A stretch of 33,315 bases of DNA from CAZFHP01 sp964519365 (GTDB lineage: Bacteria > Babelota > Babeliae > Babelales > RVW-14), in assembly GCA_964519365.1 (NCBI GenBank), contig CAZFHP010000013.1:1-33315 (forward strand), read 5' to 3'. Each line of letters begins with the position of its first letter. The first letter of the stretch is position 1. Below are positions 26,033 to 33,315 of this stretch, one piece after another. Position numbers and translations under genes: made by a program. The notes under the pieces were generated by a model. That model was not told the origin of the DNA. It ran no database searches and saw only the letters and a list, made by a program, of their open reading frames with translations.

Positions 26033-27166
26033 TTATAATTTTTTCCAAAAATCATACGTCTTTTGCGCAATAATCTCATGTGAATACGATGTATGCACAC
26101 GATCATAACCCTTTTGACCAAGTGTTTGCCGCAACCCCTGATCCCCCATTAACGTTTTTAATTGCTCCGTCAAAGCTTCTATATTTTTTTGTTCAAATAC
26201 TAACCCCGCAGATCCAACAACATTAGGTATTTCCCCGCCAGTACTTGCAATAATTGGCACTTTACATGCCATTGCTTCTATAAGAATATGTCCAAATTGT
26301 TCTTTCCAATACGGCGTATCATACGATGGCAAAACCAAAACATCAAGCATCTGTAATATTGGCGAAACAGATTCATGCGTAACCGGATCTCTAAATTCAA
26401 TGCGATCAAGCATCTTATGCGTAATAACAAAATCAATTAATTGTTTTTCAAGCGGCCCCGTTCCAACAAATAACAAACACCAATCAGGAAATTTCTCAGC
26501 TAGACGCATAAATGCTTTGGCTAAATGCAAAACGCCCTTCTCTGACGTAATACGCCCTACATAGCCAATATATTTTTTTTCTTTTTTTACGTACGCTGGC
26601 TGAAAAATATCTGTATTGACACCCAACTGTGGCAACACATCAATCTGAGACCGCAAGCCTTTTTCCCGCAAAATCTCTTTTGCATCATGATTACCCGCAA
26701 TTGCACCATGCGAAAAGAAAATATTAAAACGCTCTATCCATCGCCACAACAATCGATATTTCATAGAATGCTTCGGACGCCAATTAACCCACGTAAAAAA
26801 AGAAAAACGAGATTTAAGCCGTAATAGCTTTGCACACAAAATTACCTGGAAATAACTAAACGCGTTAACGCCTTGCTCAACGTGAATAATATCAGGGGTA
26901 AAATCTTTAAGTAATCGCATAAGCGATCGTGTATTATAGCCATAACGAACTTCGTTACCAACAAAAAAAGCGCCCAGAGCACAAAAAGTACAGTTCCCTG
27001 TATTCTCACACGCCATATCACCTGCTTCATGATTAAACAAATGCGTTGGCCATTTTGTAGGGAAAATAACTTTCAGCTCAATATCGTTATGCTTTTTGGC
27101 AAACACCTTCCATTTGTCTCGGTTAATACGAGAAATGTAGGTATGACTAATGACTAATACGTTCAT
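26033..27166 (-). CDS. GT4-family glycosyltransferase
   Basis: Protein of 377 residues, GT-B fold, beginning MNVLVISHTYISRINRDKW. The C-terminal domain has IGYVGRITSEKGVLHLAKAF, LLFVGTGPLEKQL and the donor segment FGHILIEAMACKVPIIASTGGEIP. A Cys-rich patch, ACENTGNCTFCALG, sits near residue 60. The N-terminal half contains DIIHVEQGVNAFSYFQ, typical of capsule or O-antigen type transferases. I take the ATG at 27166 because it opens directly on the first strand; another at 27178 adds four residues and has no SD. It overlaps the preceding gene, showing tight coupling. Confidence 0.9.
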   Translation of the reverse strand: MNVLVISHTYISRINRDKWKVFAKKHNDIELKVIFPTKWPTHLFNHEAGDMACENTGNCTFCALGAFFVGNEVRYGYNTRSLMRLLKDFTPDIIHVEQGVNAFSYFQVILCAKLLRLKSRFSFFTWVNWRPKHSMKYRLLWRWIERFNIFFSHGAIAGNHDAKEILREKGLRSQIDVLPQLGVNTDIFQPAYVKKEKKYIGYVGRITSEKGVLHLAKAFMRLAEKFPDWCLLFVGTGPLEKQLIDFVITHKMLDRIEFRDPVTHESVSPILQMLDVLVLPSYDTPYWKEQFGHILIEAMACKVPIIASTGGEIPNVVGSAGLVFEQKNIEALTEQLKTLMGDQGLRQTLGQKGYDRVHTSYSHEIIAQKTYDFWKKL

Positions 27167-28466
27167 GGACTCGCTCATATTTTAAAACAACAGAACCATC
27201 ACATGTACTAAACCAATCTTTCAACTCAGGATACACACGGGCTAAACCATACTTAAAACGGGCATAAACAATTGCACGTGAAAAATTTTCTTGAACAAAT
27301 TTTCGGGCATTACATGATAATTTTTCATGAAGCTCCAGTGACGACATAATCGCATGGGCTTTTTCAACCATAGATATATCATCGTTAATCGCAACCCGAT
27401 ACCCCGTTACATCGTCTATCACAAAATCTCGCACACCACCACACTCTGTGGCAATAACAGGAATCCCATGAGCTAGCCCCTCAAGCGCGCTAATACCAAA
27501 ACCCTCTTGGTACGACGTTAAAAGCATAAGACATGCTTGATCATAATATTTTTTAAAATCACAGGTATCAATCGGCCCAGTAAAGATAATATTCTTAAAG
27601 CTCGCTTGATCTTTATACGCTTCACACTGTTCTTGCGTAGGCTTTTGGCCAATAACATAAAGCTTAAGATTACTGTCTTTTTGATGCAACGCATCAAATA
27701 CGCGTAAAAGCATGTTAATATTTTTTCGCGGATCACTAAAACGCCCAACAGCAACTATTACTTTATCTTGTACTTTATCTCGAGTTTCAGCATATTTTTC
27801 TTGTTTGCTTTTCGCCCCCGGATTAAGAACATCAATCGGGGTTTCAAGGGGAGTATCAATAGGGTGCCCGCATAAGGCAAAGCGCGCTAACTTCTTGCCT
27901 AAAGTTTTCTCAAATTGTTCTTTTGAATACGAACTTAATGGCCAAACAAACGACGCATTTTGCAAAACGCTTTTTTCTATCGCTCGCATTCTTGGTTCGG
28001 CCAAACGATTGATAACAGAACGAATACCAGCAAGCCGCTTAACTCGCTCTGTCCGATCACCGTCATACGGAGTCGAGATCCAGATGGCAAATTTTTTATT
28101 CAAAAGTACCAATGGATGCCCTGCAATTGGCGTTGCGCTTACAACAAAAAAGTAATCATAATCTTTAAGTGCTTGCTCCCATTGATCTTTCGTAAAAGCA
28201 TAATGCCCTGGCTCCCAAAATGCCCAACGTGCGCCAATTTCTACGCTCTTCATAGAACAATAATCTAACGGCCGATTACACGATGTACGAGAAAAGCCTT
28301 TAACACTTGCACTAATCTCTTTATCAAAGCCAAGAAAGAAAACAGTTGGATCAAAATACTCAGAACAAAAATCGTGAACTATTTTAAGCGTCGCCAGAAC
28401 ACCTCCATAGCTGTACGTATTGCGAATAGATAAAATAGCAATCTTGGGCTTACTTCTCTCTCTCAT
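27147..28466 (-). CDS. GT4-family glycosyltransferase
   Basis: Protein of 439 residues. The N-terminus, KIAILSIRNTYSYGGVLATL, is the acceptor loop of GT-B enzymes. The C-terminal half has IVAVGRFSDPRKNINMLLRV, LYVIGQKPTQEQ, NIIFTGPIDTCDF, and LLTSYQEGFGISALEGLAHG. The last is the canonical E-x7-E donor site and is followed by IPVIATECGGVRDFV. It is therefore a retaining glycosyltransferase of unknown donor. It lies second in the glycan operon, 32 bases after the CgeB-like gene, and overlaps the next gene by 20 bases. Confidence 0.93.
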   Translation of the reverse strand: MRERSKPKIAILSIRNTYSYGGVLATLKIVHDFCSEYFDPTVFFLGFDKEISASVKGFSRTSCNRPLDYCSMKSVEIGARWAFWEPGHYAFTKDQWEQALKDYDYFFVVSATPIAGHPLVLLNKKFAIWISTPYDGDRTERVKRLAGIRSVINRLAEPRMRAIEKSVLQNASFVWPLSSYSKEQFEKTLGKKLARFALCGHPIDTPLETPIDVLNPGAKSKQEKYAETRDKVQDKVIVAVGRFSDPRKNINMLLRVFDALHQKDSNLKLYVIGQKPTQEQCEAYKDQASFKNIIFTGPIDTCDFKKYYDQACLMLLTSYQEGFGISALEGLAHGIPVIATECGGVRDFVIDDVTGYRVAINDDISMVEKAHAIMSSLELHEKLSCNARKFVQENFSRAIVYARFKYGLARVYPELKDWFSTCDGSVVLKYERVHERISH

Positions 28467-28498
28467 TGTCTCACGTCCCCTCGCTTTTCGTCACGCAG

Positions 28499-29746
28499 TC
28501 ACCTACTCTCGCTTACACTTTTTTTGCGCTCAAGATTGCTCTCAAGATAACGAATAAACTTACTAATCTGCTGCGTTATACCATATTCTTGCGACATCAT
28601 AAAACCACGGTGTGCTATCTTTTTTCTTAAGATATCGGTTTTTAAATAAAACGCTATTTTTTTCGCAAGCTCGTCAAGATCTTCAAAACATTCGATGTTC
28701 TTTTTTTCTTCAAACGGCTTACTCGTTTGTTCGTCTGTACGCTGCGTAAGCAAAAAAACATTACTCGCTAAAACTTCCCATGTTCGCATGTTATGTGATG
28801 TCATATTTTGTGTACGAATAAAATTCAAAACAATCTTTGAACTCGTAAAAGCTTTAATCATGTCGTGAGCATAAATCGCCCGCCCCCGTAACTTTTTTCT
28901 TAAAACAGATTTTTTATCAAGCATGTCGTGCCAACGATTACCCCAAATTGCTAAATCAAGATCAGGCATACGCTCACATAATTTTGTTAACCAAATTTCA
29001 CGTTCTTTATCCCATGTTCCAATAAAGCACACACTTGAGCTATATTTTTTCTTGTCCTGCTCACAAATATAATTTTGTTCGCACTCTCTATTTTTACTTT
29101 GCTGGCTCTCACTAAATATGTGCTGCTTTTGCCCAAAAATCTCCTCGTCATACGCGAACGGAAAATAATAAACATCTTGTGCCCCGGCAGAAAATAATGC
29201 CGGCATGAGCATTTTTGACCAACTTAAGAAGCAATCATATTCGGGCAAAGAACGTAAAATATCTTTATTCGAATTCCCGTTCCAGAAAACAAACGGGTTA
29301 TCAGGGTAAAAGTTCACAAGCAAGCTCGTATTTTCACACGTCTTTCCAGGCTCGATCTCAACCCCATCTAACATGTTTTGTATTTGCCCCACCTGTTTAA
29401 TCTTACGTATTGTTTTGTACGCAATATTCTCAGCTTTGACAAAAAAAACAAGATCGTACGTATTATCACGTATATGCTTAACTAAATCTCGATTAACAAA
29501 AAACGTATTTATTTTTTTTAAAGCAAACGGAAGCCCATCATGCTGCACCCCCAACATAGATTTTAAACCCAAAAAATTTCGTTTGCAGTTAAACGTTTTA
29601 ACGTCATAGCCCAACGTATTTAATCCCCGAGCAAACGACGTTGCATACGTGTAAACATTTGGATCTTCACTAAACTTACTGACGATAAGAATCTTTTGAA
29701 TCTTCACGAACTTCTTCCTGCCTGCCTTAAAATATGCCCGCATCAT
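28499..29746 (-). CDS. CgeB-like (DUF3880-type) glycosyltransferase
   Basis: Protein of 415 residues. The N-terminal part (KILIVSKFSEDPNVYTYATS, then YDLVFFVKAENI and FYPDNPFVFW) and the C-terminal part fit the CgeB/GT1-like family linked to spore or maltose-crust and surface glycan modification. C-terminal landmarks are VCFIGTWDKEREIWL, LAIWGNRWHDM, IVLNFIRTQNMTSHNMRTWEVLAS and VFLLTQRTDE. I start at the ATG at 29746, preceded by TTG, with ATAGG just upstream. It is the first gene of the cluster, so its upstream region (29747-30019) should hold the cluster promoter, though I cannot place one with confidence. Confidence 0.85.
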   Translation of the reverse strand: MMRAYFKAGRKKFVKIQKILIVSKFSEDPNVYTYATSFARGLNTLGYDVKTFNCKRNFLGLKSMLGVQHDGLPFALKKINTFFVNRDLVKHIRDNTYDLVFFVKAENIAYKTIRKIKQVGQIQNMLDGVEIEPGKTCENTSLLVNFYPDNPFVFWNGNSNKDILRSLPEYDCFLSWSKMLMPALFSAGAQDVYYFPFAYDEEIFGQKQHIFSESQQSKNRECEQNYICEQDKKKYSSSVCFIGTWDKEREIWLTKLCERMPDLDLAIWGNRWHDMLDKKSVLRKKLRGRAIYAHDMIKAFTSSKIVLNFIRTQNMTSHNMRTWEVLASNVFLLTQRTDEQTSKPFEEKKNIECFEDLDELAKKIAFYLKTDILRKKIAHRGFMMSQEYGITQQISKFIRYLESNLERKKSVSESR

Positions 29747-29829
29747 CAACCTATGTTATTTTACCTCAGTTTCGGAACAAAGTATACGTGAATCAATTTT
29801 GCCGAAACAACAACACCCACGATTTTAAA

Positions 29830-29920
29830 GATTATTCAGGATAGACTTCGAAACAAAATTCAACAACAAACCAACACGCAAGACTTAAAATTCTTAATAA
29901 AAAATCTATCCTGAAAAATC
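29830..29920. repeat. Imperfect inverted repeat upstream of the glycan cluster
   Basis: GATTATTCAGGATAGA (29830-29845) and TCTATCCTGAAAAATC (29905-29920) are complementary in 15 of 16 positions around a 59-base loop. It lies between the CgeB-like gene and the terminator of the NZF gene. The loop holds no frame. Just beyond it, 29938-29950 (CCTGGTTCAGACA) matches the outer end of the large repeat at 31002-31015 with one missing base. Confidence 0.5.
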
Positions 29921-29952
29921 ATACAAATCCTGGACATCCTGGTTCAGACAAA

Positions 29953-29988
29953 CAAAAAAAACAGGCCCCAGAAAATTCTGGAGCCTGT
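29953..29988 (-). terminator. Rho-independent terminator of the NZF gene
   Basis: ACAGGCCCCAGAA (29961-29973) pairs with TTCTGGAGCCTGT (29976-29988) in 12 of 13 positions. On the minus strand the stem is followed by an uninterrupted T tract (A run at 29953-29961 on the plus strand). It is correctly placed 32 bases after the gene's stop. Confidence 0.88.
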
Positions 29989-30019
29989 ATCAAAATCAAG
30001 TAATTCAAAAATCTACAAA

Positions 30020-30535
30020 TTAATAATATACTGTTTCCGACTTGCCTGCACCACAAATATCACAAGCGCAATATTCTGGATTATTCTGATAAGTACAATA
30101 TCTACATTCCCAGTTTGGCTCATACACTTCAACTACACAAGCAGCAGGAGAAGCCGTCTTACCTTCCTTAAGATTAGGACTTTTTGCGCCACACATATCA
30201 CATTTCTTAGCAGAAGCCTTATTATGGGAATAATCACACGTAGAACAGTGCCATAAAGTACTCGGACATACACGACACGTTTGATCAGAAGCTTCATTCA
30301 GGTTAGTACACTGTGTACAATGCCATGAACCTACAGGCGAAGGTTTAGGGATATCACACGATCCGCAAATTGGAGCTTCACTGTTATTCAAAAAAGTACA
30401 TCTAGCACACGCCCATTTTTCAGAAGCAGATGCTGCAGAAACGTCTTCTGGCCTTTTTTCCATTGCAAAACTTGAACCACCAACGGCCAACAAGCTTAAC
30501 GATAAAACGATTATTTGTTTTCTTAGGTTTTTCAT
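30020..30535 (-). CDS. Exported protein with four RanBP2/NZF-type zinc fingers
   Basis: Protein of 171 residues. A signal peptide (MKNLRKQIIVLSLSLLAVGG) ends near A24. Four fingers of the form W-x-C-x2-C-x10/11-C-x2-C follow: 41-60, 71-90, 95-115 and 142-161. Finger 1 is WACARCTFLNN(x6)C-GSC, with Thr-Phe right after the second Cys. In NPL4-type NZF fingers that dipeptide contacts the Ile44 patch of ubiquitin. Finger 4 has Thr-Tyr. These fingers are mostly eukaryotic. Bacteria have no ubiquitin, so the likely ligand is host ubiquitin or RNA; this is inferred. I start at 30535 because GGGG lies eight bases upstream and the next Met (30565) has no SD. Confidence 0.88.
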   Translation of the reverse strand: MKNLRKQIIVLSLSLLAVGGSSFAMEKRPEDVSAASASEKWACARCTFLNNSEAPICGSCDIPKPSPVGSWHCTQCTNLNEASDQTCRVCPSTLWHCSTCDYSHNKASAKKCDMCGAKSPNLKEGKTASPAACVVEVYEPNWECRYCTYQNNPEYCACDICGAGKSETVYY

Positions 30536-31072
30536 AATAAACCCCAATTTTGGTAAAAAAAACATTAAAAATAGTCTTTTTTTAGATATTCTCAGGTGTT
30601 TTGCATAAAAAACCCTATTTTTTGTAAAACTTAACGCTTTTTATGCTTATGCCTCCATCATACCAGGGCTAAAGTAATTGTCAAGTAGAAAATTATAAAA
30701 AATAAGATTACCCACTTTTTAACGTACCAGAGGGGCATTACGCAGAAATACTATCGATTGTTTCGGCTGTCTGAACCCAGGCTTCGCATAAAGCTTTGCC
30801 GGGCATGGCCACGATTGGCCACGATTGGACGGATTAAGAGGATTCTGATGGCAAAACATAGAGCAACAAAAAAACATTTTCTTGTTACCTAATATTACGC
30901 CTAAAGAATCTTCTTAATCCGTCCAATCCTGCCGTGCCCGTCGTAGCCTTGGCGAAGACTGGGGCCAATCGTGGCCATGCCCGGCAAAGCTTTATGCGAA
31001 GCCTGGGTTCAGACAGCATACACCATACGACAAATCAAAATGTTTCAAAACACAAAAAAAATCGAATTCACG
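30536..31072. other. Intergenic region occupied by a large inverted repeat
   Basis: No gene is supported. 30536-30766 is AT-rich and should hold the NZF gene promoter. 30767-31016 is the inverted repeat. The small frame at 30971-31177 is a by-product of the repeat and has no SD. Confidence 0.6.
30767..31016. repeat. Large inverted repeat with 54-bp perfect arms
   Basis: 30767-30820 is the exact reverse complement of 30963-31016 (54 of 54). Further in, 30824-30846 pairs with 30905-30927 in 22 of 23 positions. The right arm carries 35 extra bases (30928-30962) absent from the left. The unpaired centre (30847-30904) is AT-rich. The arms are GC-rich against their surroundings and related to 49-184. 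No transposase is present, so this is a palindromic, possibly MITE- or REP-like, element or two head-to-head copies of one repeat. Confidence 0.85.
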
Positions 31073-32200
31073 CTACATAAATGGGAGGGAATCAAGCAAC
31101 CCATCAAAAATATGGATCCCAAGCATAGACAAAATATACAGAATAAAGCTCTTGCCACCCATAACAAACAGCAATAACGCACCTAAAAGACAAAATAAGC
31201 CAAGTAAAATAAATATTTTATGGCGAGATCCTGATGCAAAGTAATAAATCGACGCTGCAAGCGCTACTACGCCATACAAGAGCAATATAATATGGGGTTC
31301 AAAGAAGTTTTGTAAAAAGTACACGCATACGGCAAGCATCGCAAAACCCATGATTTTTTTCGTTTCCTGCATCCACATGCCAGCCCGTGGCAACATGGCA
31401 AGAGCTCCCGAGAACGTGCCAATGAGAATTAACAAAACACCCATACCAACAGCAAAGACAAAAAGCGTTAAAAAGCCAATTAATGGGTTGGCTTCTTTGG
31501 CAACAAGCGCCAACAAAACAGCAAGGGCTGGGGTCAAGCATGGAGAAGCAACCGTTCCAGACAAAGCTCCCAATAAAAACGTTTTTACGAACGACCCTCG
31601 TGCTTTAACATCACCGTGTTTGCGTGTTAAAAAACCAGGAATATAGATTTCATAAAAACCGAACATCGAAAACGCGAGATACAAGAAAAACAAAGCTATA
31701 AAGCCAATAACCCAGGGGTTTGCCATCCAACTGCCAAAAATAAAAGACGCCGTTGCCGCAAAATAGCCTAGTATCGCATATACACAGGCTATACCAAGAA
31801 CATACGAAAAAGCTGAAAAGAAATTCTGTAAAAACGATTTCGAGCCCTGGGCATGTAAGATCCCAATGGTAATTGGTATCATAGGATACACACAGGGGGT
31901 AAAGCTTATTAACACCCCGGCAAGAAACGCTAAGAGCAAAAAGTATAAGAGTGAGCTTCCCGATGAAGATGTTTTTTGCAGCATGTCTTGTACGTTTTCA
32001 GACAAGCTCTTTTTTGCAGTGCTCGCAGCATCTTGGGTTACTTTACTGTCTTTAACTCGATCAAGAAACACATGTTTTTCATGTTTCTCTGGAGCCGTCG
32101 ACACCAAACTTTGGGCTTTATTAAATACCCCTAATGCAACAAAGCTTATTGCCAAAACTATACACGTACGGACAGCATACAAACGGAGAGTCGTCTTCAT
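31073..32200 (-). CDS. DsbD/CcdA-type transmembrane thiol-disulfide transporter, lacking soluble DsbD domains
   Basis: Inner-membrane electron carrier of 375 residues. An N-terminal signal or anchor (about 8-28) and a charged linker to about residue 80 precede eight or so membrane helices. The two membrane Cys of the family are in SFTPC(103)VYPMIPI and VASPC(221)LTPALAV. In DsbD these accept electrons from cytosolic thioredoxin and pass them to periplasmic partners. The DsbD alpha (N-terminal) and gamma (C-terminal thioredoxin) domains are missing here. The SD GGGGATAGGGG is just before the ATG. The next gene upstream encodes a thioredoxin reductase-thioredoxin fusion, a natural electron source. 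Confidence 0.9.
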   Translation of the reverse strand: MKTTLRLYAVRTCIVLAISFVALGVFNKAQSLVSTAPEKHEKHVFLDRVKDSKVTQDAASTAKKSLSENVQDMLQKTSSSGSSLLYFLLLAFLAGVLISFTPCVYPMIPITIGILHAQGSKSFLQNFFSAFSYVLGIACVYAILGYFAATASFIFGSWMANPWVIGFIALFFLYLAFSMFGFYEIYIPGFLTRKHGDVKARGSFVKTFLLGALSGTVASPCLTPALAVLLALVAKEANPLIGFLTLFVFAVGMGVLLILIGTFSGALAMLPRAGMWMQETKKIMGFAMLAVCVYFLQNFFEPHIILLLYGVVALAASIYYFASGSRHKIFILLGLFCLLGALLLFVMGGKSFILYILSMLGIHIFDGLLDSLPFM

Positions 32201-32379
32201 ACCCCTATCCCCTTTTATAAAATAGGTTAACGGATCACAAATACGATTTACAAATACTACGCTTGTGATTGTAGCAAATCACTATCAGGCAAAACAAGAA
32301 TAAAATTGAAAACACTATTTATGCGTATGAGCCAAGCATATTTAACATGCTCAAGCATAATTAGCATGCTATTGTTATG
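32201..32379. promoter_or_regulatory. Intergenic region with a tandem repeat and an inverted repeat
   Basis: AGCATATTTAACATGCT (32335-32351) recurs at 32354-32370 with two changes, giving a 19-base period. It sits directly after the TrxR-Trx stop. Nearer the DsbD start, ATCACAA (32234-32240) and TTGTGAT (32263-32269) form a 7-bp inverted repeat with a 22-base gap, a possible operator. No clear terminator is present, so read-through between the two redox genes is possible. Confidence 0.35.
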
Positions 32380-33315
32380 TTACAAAATAGTTTGAATCTG
32401 TCTTTCAAGTTTTTCCATAGGAACTTCAGAAACAATTCGGTCTATCTCTTTTCCATCTTTGATAAACAAAAATGCAGGGACAGACTGAATGTCATCGCCT
32501 TTAATAAATGATGTTATCTTTTCAGGATTAATCTCAGGATTACTCATGTTTATTTTCAAAAACGTTACTTTCTGAGAAAACTTTTTATCAAGCGCATGAA
32601 AAATAGGCTCCATGTTTTTACATGAAATACACATGTTCGCGTACAGATCAACAACAACGGGCTTATTACGCTTTTTACTTTCTTGTACTATTTTTTCAAA
32701 CTGAGCATAACTTGTCACGGTAATAACCTGATCCGCAAGATGACTTTGAAGAATCGTTTGTGCATACTCATCTTGTTTTTGCGTTCTTGAAGCTACTAAC
32801 GCACTATCTTTCTTTTCTCGTTTTTTTTCTTGTTCGCTTAATAATTTTTGTTCTGCTTTTTTTTGCTCTCGTGACAATTGCACATCGCAACCAATTTCAT
32901 CCAAAAACTTTTGAGCTTGCAGCGCAGCTTTACATCCATCGCTCGCAGACGTAACGGCCTGTTTATACACAGGGTCACAAATATCCCCGGCAGCATATAT
33001 ACCAGGCTTTGATGTCTCTTGGCCATCGTGTAAAACAATATAACCATGGCTATCAAGCTCTAATTGCCCAGCAAATAATTTTGAATTCGGCTTTGCGCCA
33101 AGCGCCAAGAATAACCCGTCAAACAAAATTTCTTGTTTTTGTTTGGTCTTATTATTGTACACACGCGCACCTGTCACGTGTTTCCCATTACCAAGAATCT
33201 CTTTGACTTCTGTGTTAAAAACAACTGAGACGTTTGGTCGAGCAAGCACTTCTTCTTTTTTACGTTTATCTTTTGCTCTAAAATAATCTTTACGAACTAA
33301 TATCGTCACCTGCTT
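32380..33315 (-). CDS. Thioredoxin reductase-thioredoxin fusion (5' part outside the window)
   Basis: The frame stays open to the window edge, so the start lies beyond 33315. The visible 311 residues begin in the NADPH domain of thioredoxin reductase (KQVTILVRKDYFRA). They continue through the FAD domain end: LFLALGAKPNSKLFAGQLEL, then PGIYAAGDICDPVYKQAVTSASDGCKAAL. A Lys/Glu/Gln-rich linker of about 60 residues leads to a thioredoxin domain, PVVVDLYANM(C)IS(C)KNMEP, followed by VPAFLFIKDGKEI. The Trp before the first Cys is Met and the usual GP between the Cys is IS. TrxB-Trx fusions are known, for example in Mycobacterium leprae. The DsbD-like gene follows downstream, making a likely NADPH-to-envelope electron route. 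Confidence 0.92.
   Translation of the reverse strand, partial: KQVTILVRKDYFRAKDKRKKEEVLARPNVSVVFNTEVKEILGNGKHVTGARVYNNKTKQKQEILFDGLFLALGAKPNSKLFAGQLELDSHGYIVLHDGQETSKPGIYAAGDICDPVYKQAVTSASDGCKAALQAQKFLDEIGCDVQLSREQKKAEQKLLSEQEKKREKKDSALVASRTQKQDEYAQTILQSHLADQVITVTSYAQFEKIVQESKKRNKPVVVDLYANMCISCKNMEPIFHALDKKFSQKVTFLKINMSNPEINPEKITSFIKGDDIQSVPAFLFIKDGKEIDRIVSEVPMEKLERQIQTIL

Noticed and set aside
30971..31177. 68-residue plus-strand frame starting in the inverted repeat
   Set aside because: Its first part is repeat sequence, its end is antisense to the DsbD-like gene, and there is no SD.

Overview
The window reads as a piece of a small-genome, AT-rich, Gram-negative bacterium that lives in or on eukaryotic cells. 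The best guess is Candidatus Dependentiae (TM6) or a similar protist endosymbiont. This is inferred from four things: a BamA-type outer-membrane assembly protein, many proteins with signal peptides, eukaryote-like domains carrying those signal peptides (a USP deubiquitinase and a four-finger RanBP2/NZF protein), and the general AT-rich base use. No rRNA or tRNA was seen to confirm the taxonomy.

Layout. 1-233: GC-rich non-coding sequence with a copy of a dispersed repeat. 234-6698 (minus): exported USP-type peptidase, giant MscK-like mechanosensitive channel, divergent RecO-like protein. 6851-8720 (plus): MltA/3D-domain putative murein hydrolase, then a ParD-like/RelE toxin-antitoxin pair. 8742-11255 (minus): BamA. 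11413-16940 (plus): exported coiled-coil protein with an acidic head and a Pro/Met-rich tail, zinc ribbon overlapping tsaB, and an AAA_14/DUF4143 ATPase with its own promoter. 16950-19344 (minus): rsmE, a small acidic membrane protein, dapF.

19429-22440 (plus) is the part I find most interesting: a transcription unit with its own promoter and terminator. It encodes an exported kinase-like protein, an exported protein with phosphothreonine-lyase-like (OspF/SpvC/HopA1) motifs, and a small exported protein with a Cys/Ser/Thr-rich C-terminus. The lyase-like and small proteins share an N-terminal motif. The set could be a kinase plus lyase plus substrate system, recalling the kinase/lyase chemistry of lanthipeptide synthetases, or a pair of host-directed effectors. 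Both readings rest on motif comparison from memory.

22431-29746 (minus): a compact surface-glycan cluster with three GT4 glycosyltransferases, one CgeB-like glycosyltransferase, UDP-glucose 6-dehydrogenase and a methyltransferase. 30020-30535 (minus): exported four-finger NZF protein with its own terminator. 30767-31016: long inverted repeat of the family seen at 49-184. 31073-33315 (minus): DsbD/CcdA-type membrane thiol transporter without its usual soluble domains, then the 3' part of a thioredoxin reductase-thioredoxin fusion cut by the window edge.
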